Shown here one piece after another: positions 1 to 10,600 of a DNA stretch of 64,000 bases. Location: contig LSAX01000011.1 of NCBI GenBank assembly GCA_001557505.1, positions 620,001 through 684,000 on the forward strand, written 5' to 3'. A model generated the notes under the pieces. The model searched no databases. It was given only the letters and a program-made list of their open reading frames with translations, and was not told where the DNA came from. Position numbers and translations under genes: made by a program. This DNA comes from Reticulascus tulasneorum. Taxonomy: Eukaryota; Ascomycota; Sordariomycetes; Glomerellales; Reticulascaceae. Within the stretch, counting starts at the first letter, position 1, and each line of letters begins with the position of its first letter.

Positions 1-1199
1 ACACCGCCACCCTGGAAGCCTGGATTGACGAGGCCTACAAGACTACAATGAAACGGCTGATCGATCTGATGGCTAGCAAGTTCCACCTCTTTGAGCATCT
101 GCAGGCGCTTAAAAACTACATCCTTCTGGGGCAGGGTGACTTCATCGCCTTGCTTATGGAATCGCTCGCCGCAAATCTGGACCGTCCAGCTGGAGCGCAA
201 TACCGACATACCCTGACCGCGCAACTGGAACACGCAATCCGGGGTTCGAATGCCCAATATGACTCCCCCGAGGTTCTGCGCAGACTGGATGCTCGGATGT
301 TGCAGCTGTCGCACGGCGACATAGGATGGGATTGTTTTACCCTCGAGTACAAGATCGACGCCCCAGTCGACGTCGTTGTCACGGAATGGGGTAATCGGCA
401 GTATCTGAAAGTCTTCAACTTCCTTTGGCGGATCAAACGAGTCGAATTCGCCCTCTCCTCTACCTGGCGCAAATGCATGACCGGTGCTCGCGGTGTGCTC
501 CAGAACTCGGATCCCGCCGTGGTCCAGACATGGAAGTCAACGCGTGGTACGCTCGCCGAGATGATTCACTTTGTCGGCCAGCTCCAATACTACATTCTGT
601 TCGAGGTGATCGAGTCGTCATGGGACGAGCTCCAGAAGCGTATCCACCGAGAGGGCTGCACGCTCGATGACCTGATCAAGGCACATACTCGTTACCTAAA
701 CGACATCACCCATAAGGGCCTCCTCGGGGCGAAGCGGAGCCGACACGCCACGTCCGAGGCGTCAGGGGAGGACGACCGCACCTCCTACCTCTCGCAGCTC
801 GGCGACCTTCTACGTACTATGCTCAGCTACCGCGACTCCGTGGACGGGCTGTACAGCTGGAGCGTATCGGACTTTACCCGCCGCCAGGAAGCCGATGTAC
901 GCATCTCCACGCGCACGAAGCCTTCCACCCCTGGCCTGGATAACGATGATCCCGCCGACCCCCTGGGCGGGACCGTTGCATCCGAGTTCCCGGTCTTGCA
1001 AGAGCGGCTGAAGCATCTGGGCACGTCCTTCCGCACGAGGGTGCAGATTTTGCTGGGCGACTTGGCCTATCAACCCGATGTAGACATGCGATTCTTGGGG
1101 GTTGCGATGAACTTTAATGATGTTTATCAGCCGTCGCGGAGGAAGAGTAAGGTGCCGGCTGGGCAAAGCAGCGCGGTTGCGAATACTTCCAAGACTTGA
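1..1199 (+). CDS. spc98: Gamma-tubulin complex component 3 (Spc98/GCP3), 3' part
   Basis: The frame is open from base 3 to the TGA at 1197-1199, so the gene starts left of the window and only about the last 398 residues are visible. The protein is the C-terminal half of the Spc97/Spc98 family, which binds gamma-tubulin and nucleates microtubules at the spindle pole body. Seen directly: the segment LLGQGDFIALLME, the run SPEVLRRLDARML, and FNFLWRIKRVEF, all hallmarks of the GCP3-type gamma-tubulin-binding (GRIP2) domain. The last 60 or so residues are a basic, Ser-rich tail. GCP3 is preferred over GCP2 from the wording of these motifs, by memory only. No intron is needed in the visible part. 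Confidence 0.88.
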   Translation, partial: TATLEAWIDEAYKTTMKRLIDLMASKFHLFEHLQALKNYILLGQGDFIALLMESLAANLDRPAGAQYRHTLTAQLEHAIRGSNAQYDSPEVLRRLDARMLQLSHGDIGWDCFTLEYKIDAPVDVVVTEWGNRQYLKVFNFLWRIKRVEFALSSTWRKCMTGARGVLQNSDPAVVQTWKSTRGTLAEMIHFVGQLQYYILFEVIESSWDELQKRIHREGCTLDDLIKAHTRYLNDITHKGLLGAKRSRHATSEASGEDDRTSYLSQLGDLLRTMLSYRDSVDGLYSWSVSDFTRRQEADVRISTRTKPSTPGLDNDDPADPLGGTVASEFPVLQERLKHLGTSFRTRVQILLGDLAYQPDVDMRFLGVAMNFNDVYQPSRRKSKVPAGQSSAVANTSKT

Positions 1200-2316
1200 G
1201 GCTAGGTGGGAAAGGGATGATGGGGAAATGGAGTTTGTGGGATGTTTATTGATGGCGTGGCGTGATGAAACCTGATGTCAAGGACTTTACCATGAGATAT
1301 GTGCATACGAAGAGATCAACTTACTTATTACGCCGCTGGTGGTGCTTTGTAACTCGTAACGATTGCATACCTGGACCTCCTTTCTGGCCCCCTTAGTTTA
1401 CCGTTTCCATCCGCCGGCGCAGTCCATATGGCTCTTGCCAAACTGGTCTGCTGACGATGACGGGCATAGTAGGATTGCCCATGGCAAATACATCTGTGCG
1501 ATCATCCGTTGCCCACCATACACTTACCGATTTGACTTGACAAGTCCCGAGAAGTGGTTATGCATTTTCTACATGAACAATCTCAATGCGACGCCTATAG
1601 CTACTTAGTCTAGGGCTTGGTCAAACCCTTTACACATAGTGCCTTGTCTGTTGGCTCGTTGCGGCGGATCAGCCATCTTGAACACCTTGCGAGGCTGACT
1701 TGGCTTCTGACATCATGAAAACATTGCAGGGTGCAGGAAATGTATCTGGGTCCGCTGGACTGGAAAACTGGAGTATTTCCACGTCCATGAGCCCCCATGG
1801 CTCAGTGACATGGTAGATACTCCAAGCTGAATTGAGTCAGGTGGAGAGAACATTGCCCTGACTACAACGGAGCTGCGATGTGGCAATGATCTTATTCCAC
1901 ACAGCTTACGGGCCATTGTTGGCGAAGAACCTGATACCGCAAGAACATCAGATGCCTGAGTAGGGGATGTGAGCACATGTCTACAAAACCATACGCATCG
2001 ACGGAACAGGGACAGGAGAGATTGGTACAAGACTTAGGTCTATTGGATGAGCCACAAGCCGTAAGTATGATAATACATTGGCGATATCTCTATCACCTCT
2101 CATGAAGATCGTGAGCAAGCTTTACCCGCCGCATAGAGGCATCATAGGGGCTTTATCCCATTTCCATTTCCATTCCAGTCTTCCAAACCGTAGTCACCGA
2201 AACCGTAGAAACCATAAGCAAACCCCACCCAATTACATGTTGGGATCAATGCAAAGGCAAAGATCAATGACTACCTCTCAATTGGTTGCGGGTCAGCGTA
2301 AGCTCGAAGCACTAGT
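1200..2316. other. Intergenic, 1.1 kb, no gene seen
   Basis: This stretch lies between the 3' ends of the GCP3 gene and the STF2-like gene, so it should hold two convergent 3' ends. Open frames here are short, overlap on both strands and match nothing I recognise. No repeat or RNA gene seen. Confidence 0.5.
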
Positions 2317-3085
2317 TTAGTGCTTGAGTGTGACCTTCTCATCATCAATGGATGAGCTGCGGTCGCTCTCGGAAGTCTCGGTCTTTGCGAGATCATCGCC
2401 AGATTCATCGTCGGCGGGACCGTGGAGAGTCTCCTCAAAGACAGGTTCAGGTTCGTTCACGTCGAACTTGGTCTTGAAGTGGGACAGATTATTGGAGTAG
2501 CCGCTGCTGTTGGAACGGCGGCGAGCATTCGTGAAGTTGACATTGGGCTCATCGACAACTTCCTCTCCAGCACCACCCCTGTCGCCATAATTGTTAGTCA
2601 AAACATTGTGATAGTTATGAATGCGATAATGGTCAATGAGGTATGCTATAAGTGGCTGCAATAGTGATGATATAGGAGGGAGGACAAGACATACCAGTTA
2701 CTCTTTCCGCCGCCATTCTTCTTGATCTTCTTGGGGTCAGAGTCACTATGGCCGCTCTTGGCGAAGTATCGAGGCAGATGCTCCTGGGGAGCAGCAGTTC
2801 CGTCAGCAAGGCCGGCGTGGTCACGGTCGTTGAACTTGTGGGATCTAGTCACTGCATCGGGCCGGTACGTTAGCTAGATGCTCAAACATCGAGTCTGCGG
2901 TCAATGGTGGTACTGATGGATTGAAGGCGAGTGATGATTCCGATGATTTGCAAATGATCTGGTTGTCCGCAGATGAACTTGTTGTTTGATTGATGTTGAG
3001 GGAGCCTCCCAACGTCACACGATGGGGGGGGTATGATGCGGGGCAAACAAGCAGATAAGCTTTGGACCAGTGTGTTAGACTTACT
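2317..3085 (-). CDS. STF2-like protein (ATP synthase stabilising factor / hyaluronan-mRNA-binding-like), start codon split by an intron
   Basis: Three coding segments on the minus strand: the single base 3085, then 2851-2695, then 2578-2317 (stop). Joined they give 420 nt, 139 residues. Intron 1 (3084-2852) has donor GTAAGT, branch GCTAACG and acceptor GCAG; intron 2 (2694-2579) has donor GTATGT, branch GACTAAC and acceptor ACAG. The protein starts MTRSHKFNDRDHAGL and contains FAKSGHSDSDPKKIKKNGGG, then SNW, like yeast Stf2/Tma10, a small hydrophilic protein tied to F1Fo-ATPase inhibition and desiccation tolerance. The C-terminal half is acidic and Ser-rich. Exon 1 supplies only the A of ATG. 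No ATG occurs in the leader between about 3240 and 3086, and the only in-frame non-splice start would be a GTG, so the junction-made ATG is the best start. Confidence 0.82.
2852..3084 (-). other. Intron interrupting the initiation codon (A|TG)
   Basis: On the minus strand the donor GTAAGT follows an A at 3085, and the acceptor GCAG is followed by TGACTAGATCC from 2851, so splicing creates ATG-ACT-AGA. The branch site GCTAACG lies about 17 nt before the acceptor. If the intron is retained, an intronic ATG-CAG-TGA just before the acceptor would open a two-codon reading frame instead of the STF2-like protein. Confidence 0.75.
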
Positions 3086-6000
3086 ATTGATGAAGTGGGA
3101 ATGGGAGATGACGGGGAGAGACGGGCGTGTCGGGAAGAGATAAGTTTTTGATGAGAAAGGGATCAAAATGACAAAATGATTGCCGCGTTGATGGTTCGTT
3201 GTTGGAGAGATGGAGGAGATGGAGAAGATGAAGAGATGGAGGATAGAGGGAGAGGAGGTCGATGACTGAGAGCAGCTTCCTGGGAAGGTTTTAAATGGCC
3301 GCGATTCAGGACAGAAAGCAACCTATCAGCATCACGCGATCACCCCCTCAGCCTGCCCGAAGTATGGAAAGAGCAAGGGGCTCTACGCAGCTAAGCTGGT
3401 GGGCTGGTCGATCGCGTGACTTGATGCGAGAAGACGTACAGAACTGACGCCAGACCTCATGCCACTCTCCCGAGCATAACATGCTGTGCCTTCTCCGCCG
3501 GCTCTTTACCCGAAATGAACCTGCTACGCATCATGAATAGTTTCAAAGAGCGCGCGTTCATCTCCTCCAACTTTCCGCGTATCAATTGACCTTCTTTGCC
3601 CTTCATTGTTCCTCCCCAAGCTCGCCAGAAAGAGGAGCTGAGGCAGAAGGTTCTAGGACCGCAGCTGCAGCCAGGTGATGTCAGGCCCCACTTGACCCCA
3701 GGTACCGCTACCAGCTATGGGTGACTAAAATGCGGGGTACCCTTGGTAGGCGATACCAGCGCCATGCTACCCCTAACGCTAGCCTGTTACAGCGTGCTTC
3801 AAGTTGCACATTAAACTTCAGCACTAGATCACCATCGAAAGTCTCCTCAGCTCTCAGATCAGCATGATGAATCACAATGCCCCATCACCTGTTTCTTTAC
3901 GTGCGACGCCAGGAATTGACTTTTCGGTTACGATGCCATCATTTTGATTGTCAAGGACACAATGGCACCAAGGAATACAGGAGGCAACGCAGGAGCTTCT
4001 GGCCAGGTGGCAACTTCCTTAGTCGAACCTTCCATTCTGTTGGGGACGGACCACCAATGATGACCATGTGACCCGGGGATGGCGCCACTCTCTGGCAATA
4101 ATTCCCAGGTGCAGACCTGGAGATCTCCCAACAACCTCACACATGACTCTTATAAGCGCCGAAGAACCCCTGGGAGCTTTTCAAATCCGTGGTCCGGAAT
4201 ACTCGCTGAGCCTCCCAACCCCGGAAGGCCGTAATCTTCGAGGGAACGACACCTCAGCTGGTCACCTCTCACGGTGCTTGGTATTGGCTGGCTGCTCGAG
4301 CTCCCCAAGAGAGGTCATTCTTGCAGCTGTCCGTGCGTTTTCGACCCCATAGCTTTGAGAAGACTGCGTGGAGGAATCTGTCCTCTTTCTTCGGGGCCCG
4401 TTGGATTTGGACATTTACGATTCGTCAATTGATCCCGATTGCACGGAATTCGGGGTTTCGGGCTGATTCCGACGTAGCTTGGGAACTCCGACGCTCCTGA
4501 TCGAGCAGCTCGGTGTATTCGGTGGCTGTGGATCCCAAAGCATAGTCGTAGAGCATGGGAATGACTTTAAAAGAAAGCCCGCTGGGTAGAAGCGTCGGCG
4601 AGCTACGTAAGCAGCAAGGTTCCGCCCGGCTAGCTATGGTTTCGGCCAACTGCCTACTCCAATGGCCTCCGGCCCCCATGAATGATGGACTCCGTGAATC
4701 GCGGTGTTCCGTGCCGGAAGCCCAATGGGTTCACAGCTATGCCAAGACAATGCTATGCCAAGACCAACTTGCATTGGTAATCATATCTGGAGCTCGGCTC
4801 CCCCCCATGATTAGTAAATCTTTCAATCTGTATCTCGACTGCATATGCGCGGTAGAGGTTTACATGTCTTGGTGTTCTTATCGTCGATGGCCGCAAGGCG
4901 AAGGATTCTTTTGCATTTGTTGGCCGGTCCACGTGCATGCCGTCGACCAGTTAGACTGATTCCACGCAATAGGTGCGTTCCAAGATGGATTACCTTCTTT
5001 CAAGTCCTGCTTCGGACGTTACATGTAAAAAGCCATGCGCACCGAATTTCTTCGTCGTTCTCTCGTTAGACCTTTTGGCGAGTATTGGAGAAGTATAGGC
5101 TACCTACGAAACAAATTGACTGCAGATTCCTTTCTCGCAAACAATGACCCTATGATGTCATTGCAGTTTCGCAAATGTCGGTCAGCACCGGATACGACTG
5201 CAGTCACAGCGATCCTCCTGCATCGTTCTCCCAAGGGCGACACGTCTATTCATAGGCATGTTATCTGTCACATGCCGCTGTTCCGGAGATATCTCGCGCC
5301 CCTAATCGCACCTAGAGAGCATTCCGCCCAGCAGGTGGATTGTTAGGAGAGAATATCCCGCGGCGGCACCGAAAGCCCGAAGATGCCGACCATAGCGTTT
5401 CAGGGTCTTCCCTCCCGGCACATCCTGTTCTGCCTCGCTACACAGGCGCACAGGCAGCAGCCATAGTCTACTGTATGTACATACGGAGTAGTGGGCACGG
5501 ATTTCAGATTAGATGTTTGCGCCCGCCCCACCGCCATGTGAGACGTCGCTTTCGGCCGAGCCGGACACTTGTTACTGCCCCATGATGGAATCACTGGAAT
5601 CAATGTCAGAACGTCCTGATAGATGTATGCAAAAGCTCATAAACTCCATGTTCCTGGCGGACTTTCCACCCGGCAAATGTCACCATCGTCGTCTGGGAGC
5701 AAGGGGGCATGGCGGGCCACTGAACGAAAAATTCATGGCGCTACTTAAGACCGACGCCGTTAACGTCCTGGGACACGAAGAAAGGAACGTTGCTATTGAC
5801 TTTTGTGTTCCGTAATCCACGTAACGGGGTGCTGTCGTTGATTTGCCATCAATGACCAAAGCAATTCGGCGCCGCGTGCAGCGGGTTGCCTTGGCTGTCA
5901 GGCTAGTACATCGGTCCTGCGAGGCAGCAGACTCGCCTTGACCCTGCTATTGCCTAATTTGGTCATTATTCGGTGTTAGCACGATCTTGCAGTTCCTTAA

Positions 6001-6861
6001 CGATATCCATAAATTCGACCGGGTTGGCACCGGGGGTGGGATCTAAGGGATTAAGCACCGAATGCCTATTGCCAAAGTGGATTCTCGGATTAGCTTCCGC
6101 TGTGCTTACCTCCTCCCCTTCCGCCATTACGTATACTCAATTATTTCTCAGTGCTGAGTCACACTTCGACCACCCCCTGCCATTTGGAGATTGTGGTGGT
6201 GGACAGGCTGCGTTGCAATTGGTTTGGCGTGTTGCTTCTCTTGATTCGCGAGTCCCGGTAGGTTGGACGCCAAGACCTACGCGATTTCCCACCAACCCTG
6301 AGGACGGACCCCGCGGCGGGGGAATTAGTAGTCAGACTCGGGTCCGAGTGATCTGACAAAGGTTCGGAGAGCAATGGCAGCGGCGAGCACTGGATTTCAT
6401 CATTGAGAGGAGAACAGGATCGAAAGGTAGGTTGTTTATTAACGAGCATTCTCTAGTATTTCGACTACCGATCACGCAAGCAACAAAAACAGCTGCAACC
6501 GCTTCGTGGCATTCGATAGCGGGAGAAAGGTGCAGAGCCATACACGCCAACCATAACGCCACTTGAGCCCAATCGGTCCGCCCTGCTCAGCTGTTTGACC
6601 GCCAGCTAGAGATGGATGCGGCCGCAAGCAAATCAAAAAGGACAAATACCACCGCCCACCACCCCTCCCCTGCCACCGGCGACCTGCGGGCTGCAAAGAA
6701 GTTTCTTTTTCCCTCGCATTTTGGGACCCCGCATCATCCGTGTTGCGCCATAACCGTTCTGGGCTACCGCCAGTATTAAGCAAAAGACCGCCCCTTGTGT
6801 GTGACCATGTTGATTAAAGCTCCACCGCCCGAAAACAAGTTCTTCGCCCCGCCCTAGATCC
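3086..6861. other. STF2-like 5' leader and intergenic region, 3.8 kb
   Basis: The first 150-200 bases (3086 to about 3260) are the pyrimidine-rich, ATG-free leader of the STF2-like gene on the minus strand. The rest holds short overlapping frames on both strands with no recognisable protein. A minus-strand frame at 4425-4679 has coding-like composition but no relatives I can name. A TACGGAGTA palindrome-like motif occurs near 5484-5492. Confidence 0.45.
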
Positions 6862-7626
6862 CTATAGGGAGTAGCCCTGCATATCCTGGAAGACGAACAT
6901 GTTGTCGACCAGATCAATGCCTCCGTTGCTACCGGCCGTCATGGCCATTGTAGAGGTGTCGTAGGGCATTGGCGACGGATACCGCGGGGTGTTCTGAGAG
7001 TGGGCTTGGACCCCTCGGAGCTTGAGGTACTCGGCATGTAGAGATGAGTACGCCTGGCTGAGAGAATCGTTCTTCTGCTTCTGCTCCGATAGCATCGTCT
7101 CAAGATCCTTGATTCTCTGGTCTTTCCGTTCCCTGTAAGCCCGTTGGGAGGCTCTATTTTGTGCTCGACGGCGCTGTGAGGTGACATGTTAGTTTCTGAT
7201 GTTCTTCGCGACCTGGGTGAGAGCTGAGAAGCTACTTACAGATAGCACTGAAGGAGGCGCGTTCTTATATCTATTTTCCCGCTTCCTCTTCGCCGATGGC
7301 TTGGAAGCTGTCTTCTGTTCTCCCGAAGTAGGCTGCGGCGAGGCCGACTCCCGCGTGGAGCTGATAGGGCTGGGGTAGATGCTGTCATTGACGGCGTGGA
7401 GGTCTGGGATCATGGACATGTCGAACTAAAAGGAAGCCCAGATTAGCCAATTGCGATCTTCAAGGGGAGAGTGGTGAAGCCAACTTACAGTGGACATGAT
7501 GGGGCTGGTAGACTCGGAAGAAGTGGCAGTGTCAAGATACTGCTCGCCATCGTCGTAGCCGCCATAAGGGGATTCGAGATCCAGAAGAGCGTCGATGTCG
7601 TCCATATTGATATGAATGTTAGTCAT
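6862..7626 (-). CDS. bZIP transcription factor, AP-1/Yap-like
   Basis: Three exons on the minus strand: 7626-7489, 7425-7240 and 7173-6862. Introns are 63 and 66 bp, with donors GTAAGT, a branch AACTAACA in the second, and acceptors TTTTAG and CACAG. The total is 211 residues. Residues 109-122 form the basic region RRRAQNRASQRAYR, carrying the N-x-x-S-Q-R-A-Y-R pattern of Yap/AP-1 factors. A leucine zipper follows with heptad residues L132, Q139, L146, L153 and L160. An N-terminal acidic stretch (MDDIDALLDLE) may be an activation segment, and a KRKRE cluster in exon 2 may be nuclear localising. The second exon joins the third exactly at the start of the basic region. A second in-frame ATG at 7605 would drop seven residues. 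It probably binds DNA as a dimer; target genes unknown. Confidence 0.85.
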
Positions 7627-10600
7627 AATGGGAAATGTGCAGGTAGTGATCGAGAATCGTGGACCGTGTTGCACGAAATACGATGTCGATGGAGAGAAGT
7701 CGTGTCCGTGGTAATGGTAACGAGCACAGGGCGGCCGTTGAGTCTGACGGGCGTTGGCGGGACTATTATAAGAAATGTGATGGCCAGGAGGTGGGTGGAG
7801 AAGTAGACTCGTTGTGTTGAAGGGGCCAGGGTTGTTTTTGGGTAGGTAGTATGAGATGTGAAGACAGGCAACAAGGAAGAAGCCCAATACGGGATGTGGT
7901 TTAGATATTATATAATTGAACATATCCCGAAACGGATGGCCCCCTACCGAGGACGACTCATCTCTGGTGGCTTTGGCTTCGGCTTGACGCAATCATGAGC
8001 ACTCACTCACGTACCACCCCCAGACCAGAAAAAAGATAGCACATGCGGTGGGCCAAGCGCCAAACTGGCATGTGCGAAGGTACGTATACACCGTACATAC
8101 AGACAGACATCCATACATACCCTTGAGCGGCAGCGGATGGCGATGGTGGATTCCCGATGGCTTCTTGCAGGCATGGGTCTGGGACGAAGCAGGGACCCAA
8201 TGCACGTACCGTGGTCGAGTACGAAGTACGTAGTGTCTACCAGGCAGCGCGTCGCCGCCAAAAAGCAAACAACATGGCTGCCAAGCCCCGCTGTTTACGG
8301 CTGGTTGAGTAATCCTACCATAGGAGTCGGGACACATGGGGCAGCCTGCGTTGGTGTCTACCGCCTGGTTTGGCGGGCAGATCAGGATCTACCAGCACGA
8401 GATGGCGGTACGCCGGCAACAGCAAAGCAATCTGCACTTACGTTAGGCTGTCTGCGCATGCCTTGGCGACCGGACCGGGGTTCGTTTGTGTAGGGGGGGT
8501 GGGAGGGGGGGGGGGGGTTGATGGGTGGTGTGGATTGATTAGGGGGCCAGGCGAAAAAAAGAAAACACGCCATCTCCGCATATTCGGAATCATCGATGTC
8601 AAGGTGCTACGATTTTTCCTCTGTAAGGTAGCAGGGACCCATCTCATTTGCATCCAAGATTCCCCCTTCGCTGGAATGGGGAAAAAATTGTACATGTTGG
8701 GCTCGCTGGACGACGACACGGCGAGCGGGATGCCGTTCGAACGACCGACCGACCCACGAACAAAAAAGCGGACTAGAAGAAGCAAAAAAACATGTCGAGA
8801 GGATATGGAACTGACCCCACCCCCTGGCATGGGACCGCCTAGTCAGTCACAGCAGTAATTAGTGCGAGCCAGCCAAGGGAAGTTTCTAAAGACAGGCGAG
8901 CAGTGTGTCCATATCAAAACGAACAATCCGGCGCAGCACCGGCGGCCCTCGGAGGCGCGGGATGGTTGACATGTCGCAGGGGCTCCAAGGCGGGGCCCTG
9001 CACATCAGTGCGTGCACGTAGAAACAAGAAATTTCCGCCTTTTCAAAAAGAGCGCTTCCGCCTGGCTCGCTCGCACACTCTGCGAGAGGAAGTACCTCTG
9101 CCCCCCTCCACACAGGCTGATACGAAAGTACTTCTGTCTTTCTTGATCCCCACTCTATTCGCTGGAAAGCTTGGTGCCTTTTAGTCTGGGGGACCTGCTG
9201 AATACGTCACAGGCGTCCGGTGGGCTAATCTCGGAATCTCGCGAATGTTGCATCAAGACGAACGGTTTGTGCGATTTTGGACATTCCGCATCTTCTTTTC
9301 CCCATTCCTAACGTTTCCTGCCCACCGTATATGCTCTATCCACTTTCTCGACGTTCCCGCAGCACTGATGACTGACTATGCTACGTGGTAATTATGGTGG
9401 CCGATGTACCGGGACTTGGCAGCCACGATGGCACGTGTCAAGCTTTCACGAAGTTCCTATCGTGGAACACTGCGGAGGTTGAAATCTGCCTTCGCATGCC
9501 TCATGCTGCACACACCACCACCACCTCCTTCAGCACCCTGCGTCCTCCTCCTCTCCTCCCCCCTCCACCTTCTTGGCTCTACATCGGGAAACACACCCCC
9601 CCGCCGTCCTAAGGCTGGGCTCTCGACCGTGTGTCTTGGGAGCTGCCTGAGGTTCCAATATCGCGGTTCGATATCGGTGCTAGACTTGATGTGTGGTGTC
9701 CCCAAGAAGGATAGACCTCGTCCCACAGCTGGATTGCTGGCGCTCGCAAATTAGAACCCTTGTCCTAGTCCCCAGGGCTGCTTGAGCTGACGCTCGCAAA
9801 CCGGAACCCTTGATCCAGGATGCCTCCACTTACATAAACAGATCCGGTTAGTTAAGGTTTTGGGGAAACGGTGCTTTGTGGGCCTCGTCCCGCAAAACGG
9901 CCCCCAGATGAGTGACAGTGCGCCCCCTAACGTAGTGGAATTCCGCAGACTAATCTGCATGTGGAGAACGGTAGCTGCCCGGAAGCCAACCCACCCCCCT
10001 TCCCATGCTGCCATGGATTTAAGGACTGCCCTGCAGATCAATGTTGGATCAAAACGTGGTTTAGATCCGTGGCCAATGGGAACAGTTACGGCAAACCTCC
10101 CCTCGTCCTCGCACAAAGCTGCCCCGATTACAAGTGGCCGCAGGCGAACGCGCGCAAGCAAATCGTCTCGCTGCTGGTCATTGGATGGTCGCCTCTCCAA
10201 CCAGTCACTCACAGATTGATAGACTTGTTCTAGCCTCCCTTCTCAAGTCGATCTCTCGATTGTTTCAGGCATTCAAACCGTCGAGTGCACAGATTACTGC
10301 CCATCATGTTCGTCGCCGCCGTCCTAGCCTGAAGTAGTCAGCTCCTCGCTCCCCGCCCCCAAGGTCCGGTCCCACCACCCATCATAAGCTTAAACACCCC
10401 TTCAAAGAAGCTTTGGGAAGCGGCGGGCCCTATTGCACCCAGTTCTAATTGGTTGCTAGTCCAAAACCCCTCCCTTACAGCCTTATCGCCTTGCGAGTTG
10501 CCTTATCGCGGAAGAATTGGGCCATCGGATACGGTTTCGTGGTGTAGATCAACACCAGAGTCGTGGTTACCATCCACTACGTAGTACGCCTAGCATGCAG

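Noticed and set aside
8370..8858. Overlapping frames around the G tract on both strands
   Set aside because: Low-complexity Gly or Pro runs from poly-G; no conserved segment.
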